Below are positions 7,738-16,355 of a stretch of 64,000 nucleotides of DNA, one piece after another (positions within the stretch are counted from its first letter, which is position 1; every line of letters starts with the position of its first letter). The translations under genes were made by a program, and so were the position numbers. Origin of the DNA: JBCCDY01 sp039030555 (GTDB taxonomy: Bacteria; Bacteroidota; Bacteroidia; Cytophagales; Cyclobacteriaceae); assembly GCA_039030555.1 (NCBI GenBank), contig JBCCDY010000006.1, positions 62,001 through 126,000 of the forward strand, given 5' to 3'. The notes beneath the pieces are model-generated. The model was not told where the DNA came from. It saw nothing but the letters and a program-made list of their open reading frames with translations, and made no database searches.

Positions 7738-9475
7738 CCTTATATTCTGTTTCGGAGGTTCTGTAAAGTGATGCTTCATCTTCAACATCAACACTCACAT
7801 AGTCCAGATTCTGAACTTTCAGTAACTCAATAAACTGATTATCATTTTTGCCTTCGAAATTAATACCTGTTGAAAAAGCTAATGGGTAGACTTTATCACT
7901 GATTCCGGTTTGCCAATAAGTTCCATATGTATCCAACTCGTGGCCAAAGAAAATTAAGAACTCATATCCTCTTAATATCATTTCTGAAGGTACACGCTTG
8001 GTATTTCTTAAATATCTCTGCTTAAAGTCGGAGACTTCTGCCTTTAAGGGATTCAGGAAATTCGAAGCCAATAAATAGATAGACTCTCTTTCAATCTGTT
8101 CAATATCGAAGAACTCATAATTCAGCCAGTCAGCAGCTCCAATTACCGGGATTTTATCTCCCCGTTGAGCTATAGCACTAATTGCATTTGCACCAATCTG
8201 TGCATTATCGGAAGCAATGAATATATGTCCAATGCTATCGGGTTGTATTTTGAGTGAATCGGTTTCTCTACCTCTCGCATCATAATATGTTTTGGTAAGT
8301 ACTTTTCTGATCTTTTTAGAATCCTGAACGGAAGTCTCGATCACATCAATAACCCTATAACCTCTCTCTTCCATTAATCCCCGATAAAAAAGCGCCGCTT
8401 TTACATCCTTTTTAGAATCTTCGTGTATGATGAGCACGTTTTTATTACTAAATAACTCAGATGCATAGTCTGCGGCTTTCTTAGCTTTTGTTATAGTGCT
8501 TGCATGAAAAAGAAAGGAAAATGGATTTGAGCCAATGATATCAACATTGTCAGATAAAGGGTTGATCATATTAACTCGATTTTTCCTGGAATATTCGGAA
8601 ATCGCCTTTCTAGGCCCTGTAAAAAGAGGCCCTACAATCAGATCAACCTTTCCTATAGTTGGAATTATTCTAGCTGTAGCCGAACTATCACCCCTTGTAT
8701 CAAAAGCGATCAACTCCAGATTTATTCCGTTTTCTTTGAGGCTATCGACAGCTATCTTCATACCCTCAAATAAGTCTACCGCAAAATTATTACGAGGGCG
8801 ATAGTGGTAAGTCGTATCGTACTGAAATGGTAAGAATACGGCTACTTTGTACTTATCTTTTTTGTTACTGTCTCTGGAAGTTACAAGTCCAAGCTTTTCA
8901 AAAGATAAGTTGTGCTTTCCTATCAGCGTATTAATTCTTTTTCTATCCTGATTTTCAATCGGCTCATTCAAATATTCCCGTACCAAAAGATTTGCAATAA
9001 CAGGATCTTTATACTGCTTGTAAAGTGCTTCAAGTTGCTCAAGACTATCAACTTCAGCTAGCTTATTCGTTTTTAAGATCGCTATTTGCTCTTTTAGTTT
9101 TTTATCCTTGATCCGGTCTTCCAGTTCCAGTGCCTTATCGACCTCTCCCCTGGAGTAGCTGATGTTTGAAAGCCAAAATAACACCTCTTGGTTTTGCTTC
9201 CACGAAGGATATCTATCCAAAACCTGTCGGAACATATTGTATGCGATATCCTCTTGTTCGTCTTTATAGGCACAATAAGCAAAATAGAATGAGGCATACT
9301 CTTTAAAAGGTGTATCCCCCAGCTCTAATACCTGCTTGAATGCCTGGCGGGCAAGTCCAAATTTTTCCTGCTTTAATAAGCTCTTAGCGTACAAGTATTC
9401 TTCCTGCCCGGTTTCCTGGGCGTGCAAGGTCAAATAGCTACTTAAAACGAGAACTATTGAAAAAACGAATCTCAT
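7730..9475 (-). CDS. Exported TPR plus periplasmic-binding-fold protein with LpoA-like architecture
   Basis: Starting at ATG 9475, two bases after the guaA stop codon, the protein has a clear signal peptide (MRFVFSIVLVLSSYLTLHAQ); a start four codons earlier would overlap guaA. Residues about 25-165 form TPR or tetratricopeptide-like helices (AKSLLKQEKFGLARQAFKQV is a good example). Residues about 205-560 resemble a type I periplasmic binding fold: KVAVFLPFQYDT, DLFEGMKIAVDSL, DLIVGPLFTG, and a second lobe with HIFIASDNAQIGANAISAI. Amino-acid ABC receptors have this second fold, but no permease or ATPase gene is nearby. TPR followed by a binding-protein fold is the layout of E. coli LpoA, the PBP1A activator; related Bacteroidota proteins next to guaA often have LysM domains instead. 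A cell-wall role is therefore an inference. Confidence 0.85.
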   Translation of the reverse strand: MRFVFSIVLVLSSYLTLHAQETGQEEYLYAKSLLKQEKFGLARQAFKQVLELGDTPFKEYASFYFAYCAYKDEQEDIAYNMFRQVLDRYPSWKQNQEVLFWLSNISYSRGEVDKALELEDRIKDKKLKEQIAILKTNKLAEVDSLEQLEALYKQYKDPVIANLLVREYLNEPIENQDRKRINTLIGKHNLSFEKLGLVTSRDSNKKDKYKVAVFLPFQYDTTYHYRPRNNFAVDLFEGMKIAVDSLKENGINLELIAFDTRGDSSATARIIPTIGKVDLIVGPLFTGPRKAISEYSRKNRVNMINPLSDNVDIIGSNPFSFLFHASTITKAKKAADYASELFSNKNVLIIHEDSKKDVKAALFYRGLMEERGYRVIDVIETSVQDSKKIRKVLTKTYYDARGRETDSLKIQPDSIGHIFIASDNAQIGANAISAIAQRGDKIPVIGAADWLNYEFFDIEQIERESIYLLASNFLNPLKAEVSDFKQRYLRNTKRVPSEMILRGYEFLIFFGHELDTYGTYWQTGISDKVYPLAFSTGINFEGKNDNQFIELLKVQNLDYVSVDVEDEASLYRTSETEYKDE

Positions 9476-9477
9476 AT

Positions 9478-11007
9478 TTATTCCCATTCAATTGTTGATG
9501 GTGGCTTACTACTTATATCGTAAACAACTCTGTTTACGCCTTTAACCTGATTGATGATCTTATTTGAAATATTAGCAAGGAAATCGTAAGGTAATCTACT
9601 CCAATCTGCGGTCATACCATCAAGGCTTGTGACAGCCCTTAAGCTCACTACATTTTCATATGTTCTTTCATCACCCATAACACCTACAGAGTTAACCGGA
9701 AGAAGTATTACACCGGCCTGCCAAACGCCATCGTAAAGACCTTCGTTCTTCAGGCCGTCAATAAATATTTTGTCTACTGCTTGAAGTATATGAACACGCT
9801 CAGCCGAAACTTCCCCCAAAATTCGGATGGCCAATCCTGGTCCTGGGAAAGGGTGCCGGCCTAATATTTTTCCATCAATTTCCAGTGCTTTACCAACTTC
9901 TCTAACTTCATCTTTAAATAGGGTATTCAATGGCTCAACTACTTTCAGGTTCATTTGCTCTGGAAGCCCTCCAACATTATGATGGCTTTTAATAGTTGCT
10001 GAAGGCCCTTTTACAGAAACAGATTCAATGACATCGGGGTATATTGTACCCTGACCCAGCCACTTTACATCCTGGATTTTATGGGCTTCTTCATCAAATA
10101 CTTCAATAAAGACCCTTCCTATGGCTTTTCGTTTTTTCTCGGGATCAGAAATTCCCTTCAAAGCATCATAGAACTTCTCTTTGGCATCAACGCCGATCAC
10201 ATTCAGACCCATGTGGCTATAAGAATCCAGGACTTCTTCGTATTCATTCTTTCTTAGAAGACCATTATCAACAAAAATACAGGTCAGATTCTTACCGATA
10301 GCTTTATGGATGAGTATGGAAGCAACGGAAGAATCAACCCCTCCAGATAGACCTAATACGACTTTATCATTGCCAAGTTGCTTCTTAAGTTGGTCGATGG
10401 TGGTTTCGATGAATATATCCGGGGTCCAACTCTGGTCGCACTTACAAATATGCACTACAAAGTTCCTTAGCACCGTTTTCCCATACTCCGAATGTGTAAC
10501 TTCAGGATGGAATTGTATACCAAAGCAATTTTTATCTTTCAGTTTATAGGCTGCAATTTCAACGCTTTCCGTACTTGCAATGGTTTCGAATTCATTATTC
10601 AATTGACCGATTGTATCTCCGTGCGACATCCAAACCTGACTTCCAATAGCAACCTCTTTTAAAAGATGGTTGTGCATATCAAGATGTTTTAACTCGGCAC
10701 GACCGAATTCCCTTATTTCAGAGGGGAGTACGAACCCTCCCTTTTTGTGAGCGATGAGTTGAGCTCCATAACAGATACCTAATACCGGATATTTATTGAT
10801 CAGGAAGTCAGTATCAATATCCGGGGCTTCCCCATCCCTTACAGAATATGGGCTTCCTGAGAGGATCACTCCTTTTACAGAATCATCAAAGTCAGGAAGG
10901 TGATTATAGGGATGGATTTCGCAATAAACATTCAGCTCTCTTACTCTTCTCGCTATCAGTTGGGTATACTGACTGCCGAAGTCGAGAATAATGATCGTTT
11001 CATTCAT
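9478..11007 (-). CDS. guaA: GMP synthase (glutamine-hydrolysing) GuaA
   Basis: Full-length, 509 residues. The N-terminal class I glutamine amidotransferase has GICYGAQ with the nucleophile Cys and the FHPEVTHSE His/Glu pair. The ATP-pyrophosphatase domain has the PP-loop GLSGGVDSSV near residue 223. The C-terminal dimerisation domain ends in KPPSTIEWE, the canonical C-terminus. It aminates XMP to GMP using glutamine and ATP. The start is fixed by the match of MNETIIILDFGSQYTQLIAR to the family. A TAnnTTTG box 5 bp upstream suggests a very short or absent leader. It is transcribed toward the LpoA-like gene and hemL. Confidence 0.98.
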   Translation of the reverse strand: MNETIIILDFGSQYTQLIARRVRELNVYCEIHPYNHLPDFDDSVKGVILSGSPYSVRDGEAPDIDTDFLINKYPVLGICYGAQLIAHKKGGFVLPSEIREFGRAELKHLDMHNHLLKEVAIGSQVWMSHGDTIGQLNNEFETIASTESVEIAAYKLKDKNCFGIQFHPEVTHSEYGKTVLRNFVVHICKCDQSWTPDIFIETTIDQLKKQLGNDKVVLGLSGGVDSSVASILIHKAIGKNLTCIFVDNGLLRKNEYEEVLDSYSHMGLNVIGVDAKEKFYDALKGISDPEKKRKAIGRVFIEVFDEEAHKIQDVKWLGQGTIYPDVIESVSVKGPSATIKSHHNVGGLPEQMNLKVVEPLNTLFKDEVREVGKALEIDGKILGRHPFPGPGLAIRILGEVSAERVHILQAVDKIFIDGLKNEGLYDGVWQAGVILLPVNSVGVMGDERTYENVVSLRAVTSLDGMTADWSRLPYDFLANISNKIINQVKGVNRVVYDISSKPPSTIEWE

Positions 11008-11011
11008 CTCG

Positions 11012-11019
11012 CAAAATTA
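11012..11019 (-). promoter_or_regulatory. Candidate -7 box of the guaA promoter
   Basis: On the minus strand the sequence is TAATTTTG, an exact match to the Bacteroidota -7 consensus TAnnTTTG. The guaA ATG begins 4 bp further on, so transcription would start close to the start codon. No good TTTG -33 element was found at the usual distance, which lowers confidence. Confidence 0.4.
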
Positions 11020-11165
11020 ACATTATCCCGAAGGGAGCCGAGAAAAAAAATAATTATTACTGCTTTGTCATACTAAAGCATCTTGACTTATAAGTTCGCA
11101 AGCTCTGCATTTGATCTTTGGGTATACCAAGCCCGTTTTAAAGATTATTCTATAAACAATCCCTT

Positions 11166-11519
11166 CTATCCTCCCGATCGCTTGGCCTGATAGCCTTTTT
11201 CTTTAAGGATGTCCAACACCTTTTCCACAAAATCACCTTGGATTAAAATTTCACCCTCTTTCGCTGAACCTCCTACACCGCATTTGGTCTTTAATTCAGT
11301 AGCCAGTTTTTTAAATTCCTCACTCGAGCCTTCAAACCCTTGTACCACTGTAACGGTTTTTCCATTTCTCCCCTTCTTCTCGGGTCGAACTTTTAGAACA
11401 GCGCCTGAATCATTGTTACCTCCTAAACCATCAAGTGCGTCTTTAAAAGCATAGTTGAAATCGGGATTGGTGCTGAACACAACACCATCCCGCTTTTTCC
11501 AATTTTTCTTTTTGGACAT
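11166..11519 (-). CDS. SUI1/eIF1-family translation factor (YciH-like)
   Basis: A 117-residue protein with a C-terminal SUI1 fold (about residues 42-114), with the family features KTVTVVQGFEG, LATELKTKCGVGGSAKEGEI and LIQGDFVEKVLDILKEKGY. The basic N-terminal tail MSKKKNWKKRDGVVFSTNP is typical of the bacterial YciH group. Bacterial YciH can act on initiation fidelity in the way eIF1 does, although its physiological role is not settled. The ATG lies 1 bp after the stop of the universal stress gene, so the two are co-transcribed and probably co-regulated under stress. Confidence 0.93.
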   Translation of the reverse strand: MSKKKNWKKRDGVVFSTNPDFNYAFKDALDGLGGNNDSGAVLKVRPEKKGRNGKTVTVVQGFEGSSEEFKKLATELKTKCGVGGSAKEGEILIQGDFVEKVLDILKEKGYQAKRSGG

Positions 11520-11520
11520 A

Positions 11521-12369
11521 TTAAATCCGAGCAGTCCAGACTGGTCTCTTAGCGTGGTTCACCACATCTTCAGCTAAGCTTCCAGTTAATAAGTGAAGAA
11601 GTCCCGTCCTACCATGGGTTCCCATAGCAATCATATCGATGTCGTTGTCTTCAGCGAAATATAGTACTCCATCTTCCACATTTTCATGATTATAGATATC
11701 AATATGGTAATTGACTAAATTGATGTCCCTGGCAAACTTCTCTAAACCTTCCCTTGCGTCACGATTACTCATGAAGGTATTTCGTGTATTGATATATACT
11801 AAATGTAAAGTAGCATTAAACAATTCCTGAAGATTCTTAAGCTTTTTACATAGATTATATTGATCCATATTCAAATCTGTAGCAAAGGAAATACTTTTAA
11901 TATCAACAGCATCAACCTTACTCTTTATAGAAATAACAGGGCAATTCGCAGTTCTTACAATTTTCTCTGTATTCGAACCTAAAAAGACCTCACTCACGCC
12001 TGAACTTCCAGCTGTTCCCATTACAGTTAAATCAGCATCGTGATCGCTAATGGCTTCTGTAATCGAATCATAAGGTCTTCCAACGACCAATTTGGTAGCA
12101 ATATCTAATCCACTTAAGTAATCCTGACTTGCTTCAGCTTCTAACTGACCTTTTGATTTTTGGATCAGCTTTAATAGAAAGAGGTTATCCATATTATCCC
12201 CTGGCAAATTCACTTCACCTGTAACATGGAAAGAATCGCCGTGTGGATGTTCAACAACGTGAAGAAGTATGATTTTTGAATCCTCCGATTTTTTGGCTAT
12301 TTCAGCAGCAAAATGAAGCGCATTTTCGGCATGTTCTGAAAAATCGGTTGGGACGAGTATCTTTTTCAT
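11521..12369 (-). CDS. Tandem-domain universal stress protein
   Basis: The 282-residue protein consists of two UspA domains (about residues 1-147 and 152-282). Each keeps an ATP-binding signature: GTAGSSGVSEVFLGS in the first and GTHGRTGLLHLLTGS in the second, both matching G-x2-G-x9-G-[ST]. Usp proteins bind ATP and act in stress tolerance in the cytosol; the specific role is unknown. It leads a two-gene unit with the YciH-like factor. The upstream 110 bp is AT-rich and holds a plausible but unassigned promoter. A second, more divergent tandem Usp gene lies at 35172-36095. Confidence 0.93.
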   Translation of the reverse strand: MKKILVPTDFSEHAENALHFAAEIAKKSEDSKIILLHVVEHPHGDSFHVTGEVNLPGDNMDNLFLLKLIQKSKGQLEAEASQDYLSGLDIATKLVVGRPYDSITEAISDHDADLTVMGTAGSSGVSEVFLGSNTEKIVRTANCPVISIKSKVDAVDIKSISFATDLNMDQYNLCKKLKNLQELFNATLHLVYINTRNTFMSNRDAREGLEKFARDINLVNYHIDIYNHENVEDGVLYFAEDNDIDMIAMGTHGRTGLLHLLTGSLAEDVVNHAKRPVWTARI

Positions 12370-12481
12370 GGGTATAGATTTGATTTTTGTTTGTTACAAA
12401 ATGTCTTTAGAAAGGGATTTAAATACATAAATCTCAATATTAATAATCAAGATAACAATTTAATCAAAATAGCTGACTGAC

Positions 12482-13378
12482 CTAAGTCATCAACAAACCT
12501 GATCCGAATATGACCATAAATAAAAGAGAAGTTAGGGCCATTTGCTTCAAATAAGGGTCGAGTTTTGAAGAAGTGGTCTCTCTCTGAATACCTAATGCAT
12601 TTTTCAGGACTAAAGGAGTAACCAGAAGAAATGCCAATTGTAAAGGTCCTTCATAATGAATAAAAGTAAAAACCAGAGCCAGGCCAATTGCTAAAACCAG
12701 TAAAAACCAGTGATACAACCGAGCATTAGTTGGGCCTAGCCTCACCGGAATTGACATTTTACCAGCTTTTGTATCAGACTTAATGTCTCTGATGTTATTA
12801 ATGTTCAAAACTGCTACGGCAAATAAACCTGTGCTTATAGCAGGTAGAAGAATAAACAAGTCGAAACTTCGAGCAAAAAGATAATATGTGGCACCAACTC
12901 CTACAATTCCGAAAAATAGGAGCACTGAGATATCTCCTAGACCCATGTATCCATAAGGCTTCTTTCCCATAGTATAAAAAATAGCTGCCAATATGCATGT
13001 TATTCCGATTCCGAGAAATATTAGAATATTCTTAGTGTCTTCGAAAGCGATAAACAATAGGCCAACACCGCTTATTAAAGATAATATGACAAATAAAATA
13101 ATAGCTGTTTTCATCTGTTGGGCTGAGATTTCACCGGTTTGAACAGATCTTAATGGACCCTCTCGCTCATCATGGTCTGCACCGTGTTGGGTATCTCCAA
13201 AATCATTTGCCAGGTTGGATAGAATTTGAAGTAGAACTGTAGTTAATACACAGGCAGCAAACACTGAACTATCAAAGAAGCCTTTCCATGCTGCTAAAAA
13301 AGTACCCATACCTATACTTGATAGTGATAGAGGTAAGGTTCTCAAGCGAAAAGCTTTAAGCCAGGCTTTAATATTCAT
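12482..13378 (-). CDS. menA: 1,4-dihydroxy-2-naphthoate polyprenyltransferase MenA
   Basis: A 298-residue UbiA-family membrane prenyltransferase with eight to nine hydrophobic segments. The two Asp-rich motifs are present: NDFGDTQHGADHDE (about residues 58-71) and NNIRDIKSDTKAGK (about 193-206), which bind Mg-diphosphate. The N-terminal AWLKAFRLRTLPLSLSSIGM is typical of MenA. It transfers a polyprenyl chain to DHNA to give demethylmenaquinone. It is separated from the other men genes by about 8.6 kb. It lies 29 bp downstream of argS on the same strand, so it is probably read through from argS. Confidence 0.95.
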   Translation of the reverse strand: MNIKAWLKAFRLRTLPLSLSSIGMGTFLAAWKGFFDSSVFAACVLTTVLLQILSNLANDFGDTQHGADHDEREGPLRSVQTGEISAQQMKTAIILFVILSLISGVGLLFIAFEDTKNILIFLGIGITCILAAIFYTMGKKPYGYMGLGDISVLLFFGIVGVGATYYLFARSFDLFILLPAISTGLFAVAVLNINNIRDIKSDTKAGKMSIPVRLGPTNARLYHWFLLVLAIGLALVFTFIHYEGPLQLAFLLVTPLVLKNALGIQRETTSSKLDPYLKQMALTSLLFMVIFGSGLLMT

Positions 13379-13407
13379 TAATAACAGATCTTAATTTCAT
13401 ACCGAAC

Positions 13408-15189
13408 CTACATCCTTTCAGGTACCTCTATTCCAAGAAGGTACATGCTCTTTTTGATCGCTTTTGCTACTTGTTCTGATAACTGAACTCGAAACTTAAT
13501 TTCTTCTTTATTCTCCGCTCCAAAAATAGAAAGCTCGGTATAAAAGCGATTATAAGCTTTAGCCAAATCATAAACGTATTGAGCAATAATGCTTGAAGAA
13601 TATTCATTAGCTGCTAAATCAACTCGTTCAGAATAAGCACTTACTAAACTGATCAGGTCAATTTCGGAATTATGCAAGCTCAAATTATCGCTTACAGATG
13701 AATCTTCTAATTCCAAAATTTTAGCTCTTCTTAAAATAGCGGAGATTCGGGCATAAGTATATTGAATAAATGGCCCTGTATTTCCCTGAAAGTCAATAGA
13801 CTCTTTCGGGTTGAACATCATTCGTTTCTTTGGATCAACTTTTAGAAGGAAATATTTCAATGCGCCCAATCCTATAATTCTGTATAAGCTACTTGCTCCT
13901 TCTTCAGAAAGGCCTTCAATTTTCCCAAGTTCTTTTGTGCGCTCTTCGGCAGTATTGATCATTTCAGAAATGATATCATCCGCATCCACTACGGTACCTT
14001 CCCGGGATTTCATTTTACCTGTTGGTAAATCAACCATACCGTATGAAAGGTGATGGCATCCATCGCCCCAGGAATAGCCTAGTTTTTTCAGAATTAGGAA
14101 GAGCACCTTAAAATGATAATCCTGTTCATTTCCTACGGTATAAATCATTCCATCGATCCCGGGGAAATCCAGGTATCGCTGGTTTGCCGTTCCTATGTCC
14201 TGAGTCATATACACTGCAGTACCATCAGACCGTAGGATCAATTTCTCGTCCAATCCTTCAGAGGTAAGATCAATCCATACAGAACCGTCGTCTTTTTTGT
14301 AAAAAACTCCTTTTTCCAATCCCGCATCTACAATGCCTTTCCCTAGCAAATAAGTATCGCTCTCATAATAGTTCTTGTCGAAATCTACTCCTATGCTTTC
14401 ATAGGTAGCATCAAATCCATCATACACCCACCCATTCATCTTCTCCCAAAGCGTATAGGTTTCCGCATCCTTCGATTCCCATTTTCTAAGTAGCTCCTGG
14501 GCTTCTTTTAATATAGGAGCTTCCTTTTTAGCTTCTTCTTCACTTAAGCCCTCTTTTATGAGTTGTGCGATTTCTTCTTTATAGTGAACATCGAACAAGA
14601 CATAATATTTACCGACCAGCTTATCGCCTTTTAAACCAGAAGACTCGGGGTTTTCTTCATTACCATATCTTTTCCACGCTAACATGGATTTACAAATGTG
14701 TATCCCCCTATCGTTTACAATCTGTGTTTTGACTACTTCGGACCCCGCTTCTTGTAGTATTCTGTTCACGGAAAATCCAAGAAAAATATTTCTCAGATGG
14801 CCTAGGTGCAGTGGCTTATTGGTGTTCGGAGAGGCATATTCAACAATATACTTCGAACCTTTTTTAGCAGATGGTTTTAGTTCACCAAGCTTATGAAAAG
14901 AATTAATCCAGGTTTCAGTTGACAATTCCAGGTTTAAGAAACCTTTGACCACATTGAAAGAAGTGACAGAATCGCAGTTTTCTACCAAAAATACTCCTAT
15001 CGCTTTAGCTGATTCCTCCGGTGTTTTACGGGTTATTTTCAAATAGGGAAAGACCACAAACGTATGTGTTCCTTTAAATTCCTTATTGGTGGGTTGTAAT
15101 GTTATTTTTTCTTTTTCAATATCAGCTTCAAACAGGGTTTTAAAAGCTGATACTAAAGAATTTATAATTTGATCTTCAAAATTTTTCAC
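13408..15189 (-). CDS. argS: Arginyl-tRNA synthetase ArgS (GTG start)
   Basis: 593 residues, class Ia synthetase. The HIGH-type signature is PNTNKPLHLGHLRN (about residues 122-135) and the KMSKS-like loop is MKSREGTVVDADD. The N-terminal Add1 domain and the C-terminal DALR anticodon-binding domain (from about residue 470; GNTGPFIQYTYAR precedes it) are complete. It charges tRNA-Arg with arginine. The start codon is GTG at 15189; a purine-rich AGGAAGGATAGGA just before it is an unusually strong Shine-Dalgarno-like sequence for this phylum and supports the start. Its neighbours upstream are two guanidino-modifying enzymes, so the arginine connection may be functional. Confidence 0.97.
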   Translation of the reverse strand: MKNFEDQIINSLVSAFKTLFEADIEKEKITLQPTNKEFKGTHTFVVFPYLKITRKTPEESAKAIGVFLVENCDSVTSFNVVKGFLNLELSTETWINSFHKLGELKPSAKKGSKYIVEYASPNTNKPLHLGHLRNIFLGFSVNRILQEAGSEVVKTQIVNDRGIHICKSMLAWKRYGNEENPESSGLKGDKLVGKYYVLFDVHYKEEIAQLIKEGLSEEEAKKEAPILKEAQELLRKWESKDAETYTLWEKMNGWVYDGFDATYESIGVDFDKNYYESDTYLLGKGIVDAGLEKGVFYKKDDGSVWIDLTSEGLDEKLILRSDGTAVYMTQDIGTANQRYLDFPGIDGMIYTVGNEQDYHFKVLFLILKKLGYSWGDGCHHLSYGMVDLPTGKMKSREGTVVDADDIISEMINTAEERTKELGKIEGLSEEGASSLYRIIGLGALKYFLLKVDPKKRMMFNPKESIDFQGNTGPFIQYTYARISAILRRAKILELEDSSVSDNLSLHNSEIDLISLVSAYSERVDLAANEYSSSIIAQYVYDLAKAYNRFYTELSIFGAENKEEIKFRVQLSEQVAKAIKKSMYLLGIEVPERM

Positions 15190-15242
15190 TCCTATCCTTC
15201 CTAATTTTGCGCTAAGTTAATGTGAAATCCGTGATGCTGGAA

Positions 15243-15274
15243 AATTAGTTCTTAAATTGAATTTGGAACTAATT
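15243..15274. promoter_or_regulatory. Nine-base-pair dyad upstream of argS
   Basis: AATTAGTTC at 15243-15251 and GAACTAATT at 15266-15274 form a perfect inverted repeat with a 14-nt spacer. It lies about 55 bp upstream of the argS GTG and about 130 bp beyond the ctlX stop. It could be a regulator site or a leader hairpin of argS. No T-run follows on the minus strand, so a terminator for ctlX is unlikely. The rest of 15190-15406 shows nothing else recognisable. Confidence 0.35.
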
Positions 15275-15406
15275 CAACCGGTATCAATTAGTAAAAGATT
15301 TTGGATTCCGTTCTTTTTTCTTTCTTACAAAAACTATTAAAGAAAAAAACAGGAAAGACGGCATATCTTTTTTCGGTACTATTTGATAATGATTTCATAA
15401 GAGATT

Positions 15407-16348
15407 TTATTTCTCCGGTAAGAATATCTCAGCCATCATACAACGAGCGCTCCCTCCACCCAGAGTTTCAATCGTTTCTATATCGCTATAAAGTATTTTA
15501 CAATGAGATTCCATTTTTTGTATTTGTTCTGAAGTAAGCGCATTGTAAGCTTGCGATGACATCACTAAAATTTCCTCTTCCCTATCATTTTTCACTTGTA
15601 GCATATTCCCTGCGAAACATTCAAGTTGAGATTCCGAGATCTCGATAATTTCCTTTTCTGTTTCCTGAAATGTGTTGATCAGTATTTCTTTCTCTGATTC
15701 ATCATCCACTGAATCAAGGCATATAACCACAAAATCATTCGCAAGGCACATAACTACATTGGTATGATAAATAGGCAGCCTTTGTGAATCCACACTTTGA
15801 TTAGCTGTAAACAATATTGATTTAACTTTAAAGCTATCGGCAAACTCTTTAACCAGATCCGGGTCTGTACGTTCTGATATTGCAGCATAAACGATCTGAT
15901 TTGGGCGGTCGATAACTAAGCTACCGGTGCTTTCCAAAAACCTTCCCTCCGACTCATATTTACCTAAGTTGATCTGCTCTTTAATTTCAAGTCCCAGCCC
16001 TTCAATCATTTCATCGATGATCTCCTGCTGTTTTTCAAGCCTCCTACTTGGTGCAAACATCGGATATGTGATAACTGTACCATCTTCATGAAAAGAGACC
16101 CAGTTGTTCGGGAATACGGCATCACTGGTTTTCGGCTGTGAACGATCCTGATGCACATACACAGTTACTCCGGCCTGCCTAAGTTTATCGACAAAACCAT
16201 CAAACTCCTGCTGAGCTTTTTCCGTGGTTTGTTCGAAGGTAAGGCTTGGAATATCTTGCTGAAAATGATTGTCCGCAGCTGTTTCAGGATTAGAAATGAA
16301 AAAACTGGGACGTACCATCAGAATTCTGGAGGTAATCTGCTCTTTCAT
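15407..16348 (-). CDS. ctlX: CtlX-type arginine deiminase-related hydrolase
   Basis: From ATG 16348 the protein is 313 residues. It begins MKEQITSRILMVRPSFFISN and continues with ETAADNHFQQ, the typical start of the citrulline-utilisation hydrolase (CtlX) group of the guanidino-group-modifying superfamily; a longer frame reaching 16438 overlaps the upstream gene and is unlikely. Likely catalytic residues are Glu in FLESTGS, His in YHTNVVMC and the C-terminal nucleophile Cys in GGGSARCMMAE. The superfamily hydrolyses guanidino or ureido groups; substrate choice (citrulline or arginine) is inferred from the family only. It begins 7 bp after the next gene and forms an operon with it. Confidence 0.85.
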   Translation of the reverse strand: MKEQITSRILMVRPSFFISNPETAADNHFQQDIPSLTFEQTTEKAQQEFDGFVDKLRQAGVTVYVHQDRSQPKTSDAVFPNNWVSFHEDGTVITYPMFAPSRRLEKQQEIIDEMIEGLGLEIKEQINLGKYESEGRFLESTGSLVIDRPNQIVYAAISERTDPDLVKEFADSFKVKSILFTANQSVDSQRLPIYHTNVVMCLANDFVVICLDSVDDESEKEILINTFQETEKEIIEISESQLECFAGNMLQVKNDREEEILVMSSQAYNALTSEQIQKMESHCKILYSDIETIETLGGGSARCMMAEIFLPEK

Positions 16349-16355
16349 AAATTGA

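Noticed and set aside
7730..9475. ABC-type amino acid receptor annotation for the TPR and binding-fold protein
   Set aside because: No transporter genes are present, and the TPR N-terminus is foreign to receptors. The LpoA-like layout is preferred but unproven.
15301..15537. Open frame of 78 codons on the plus strand upstream of ctlX
   Set aside because: It overlaps the 3' end of the ctlX gene antisense and has no recognisable start signal or family; the AT-rich intergenic origin explains it.
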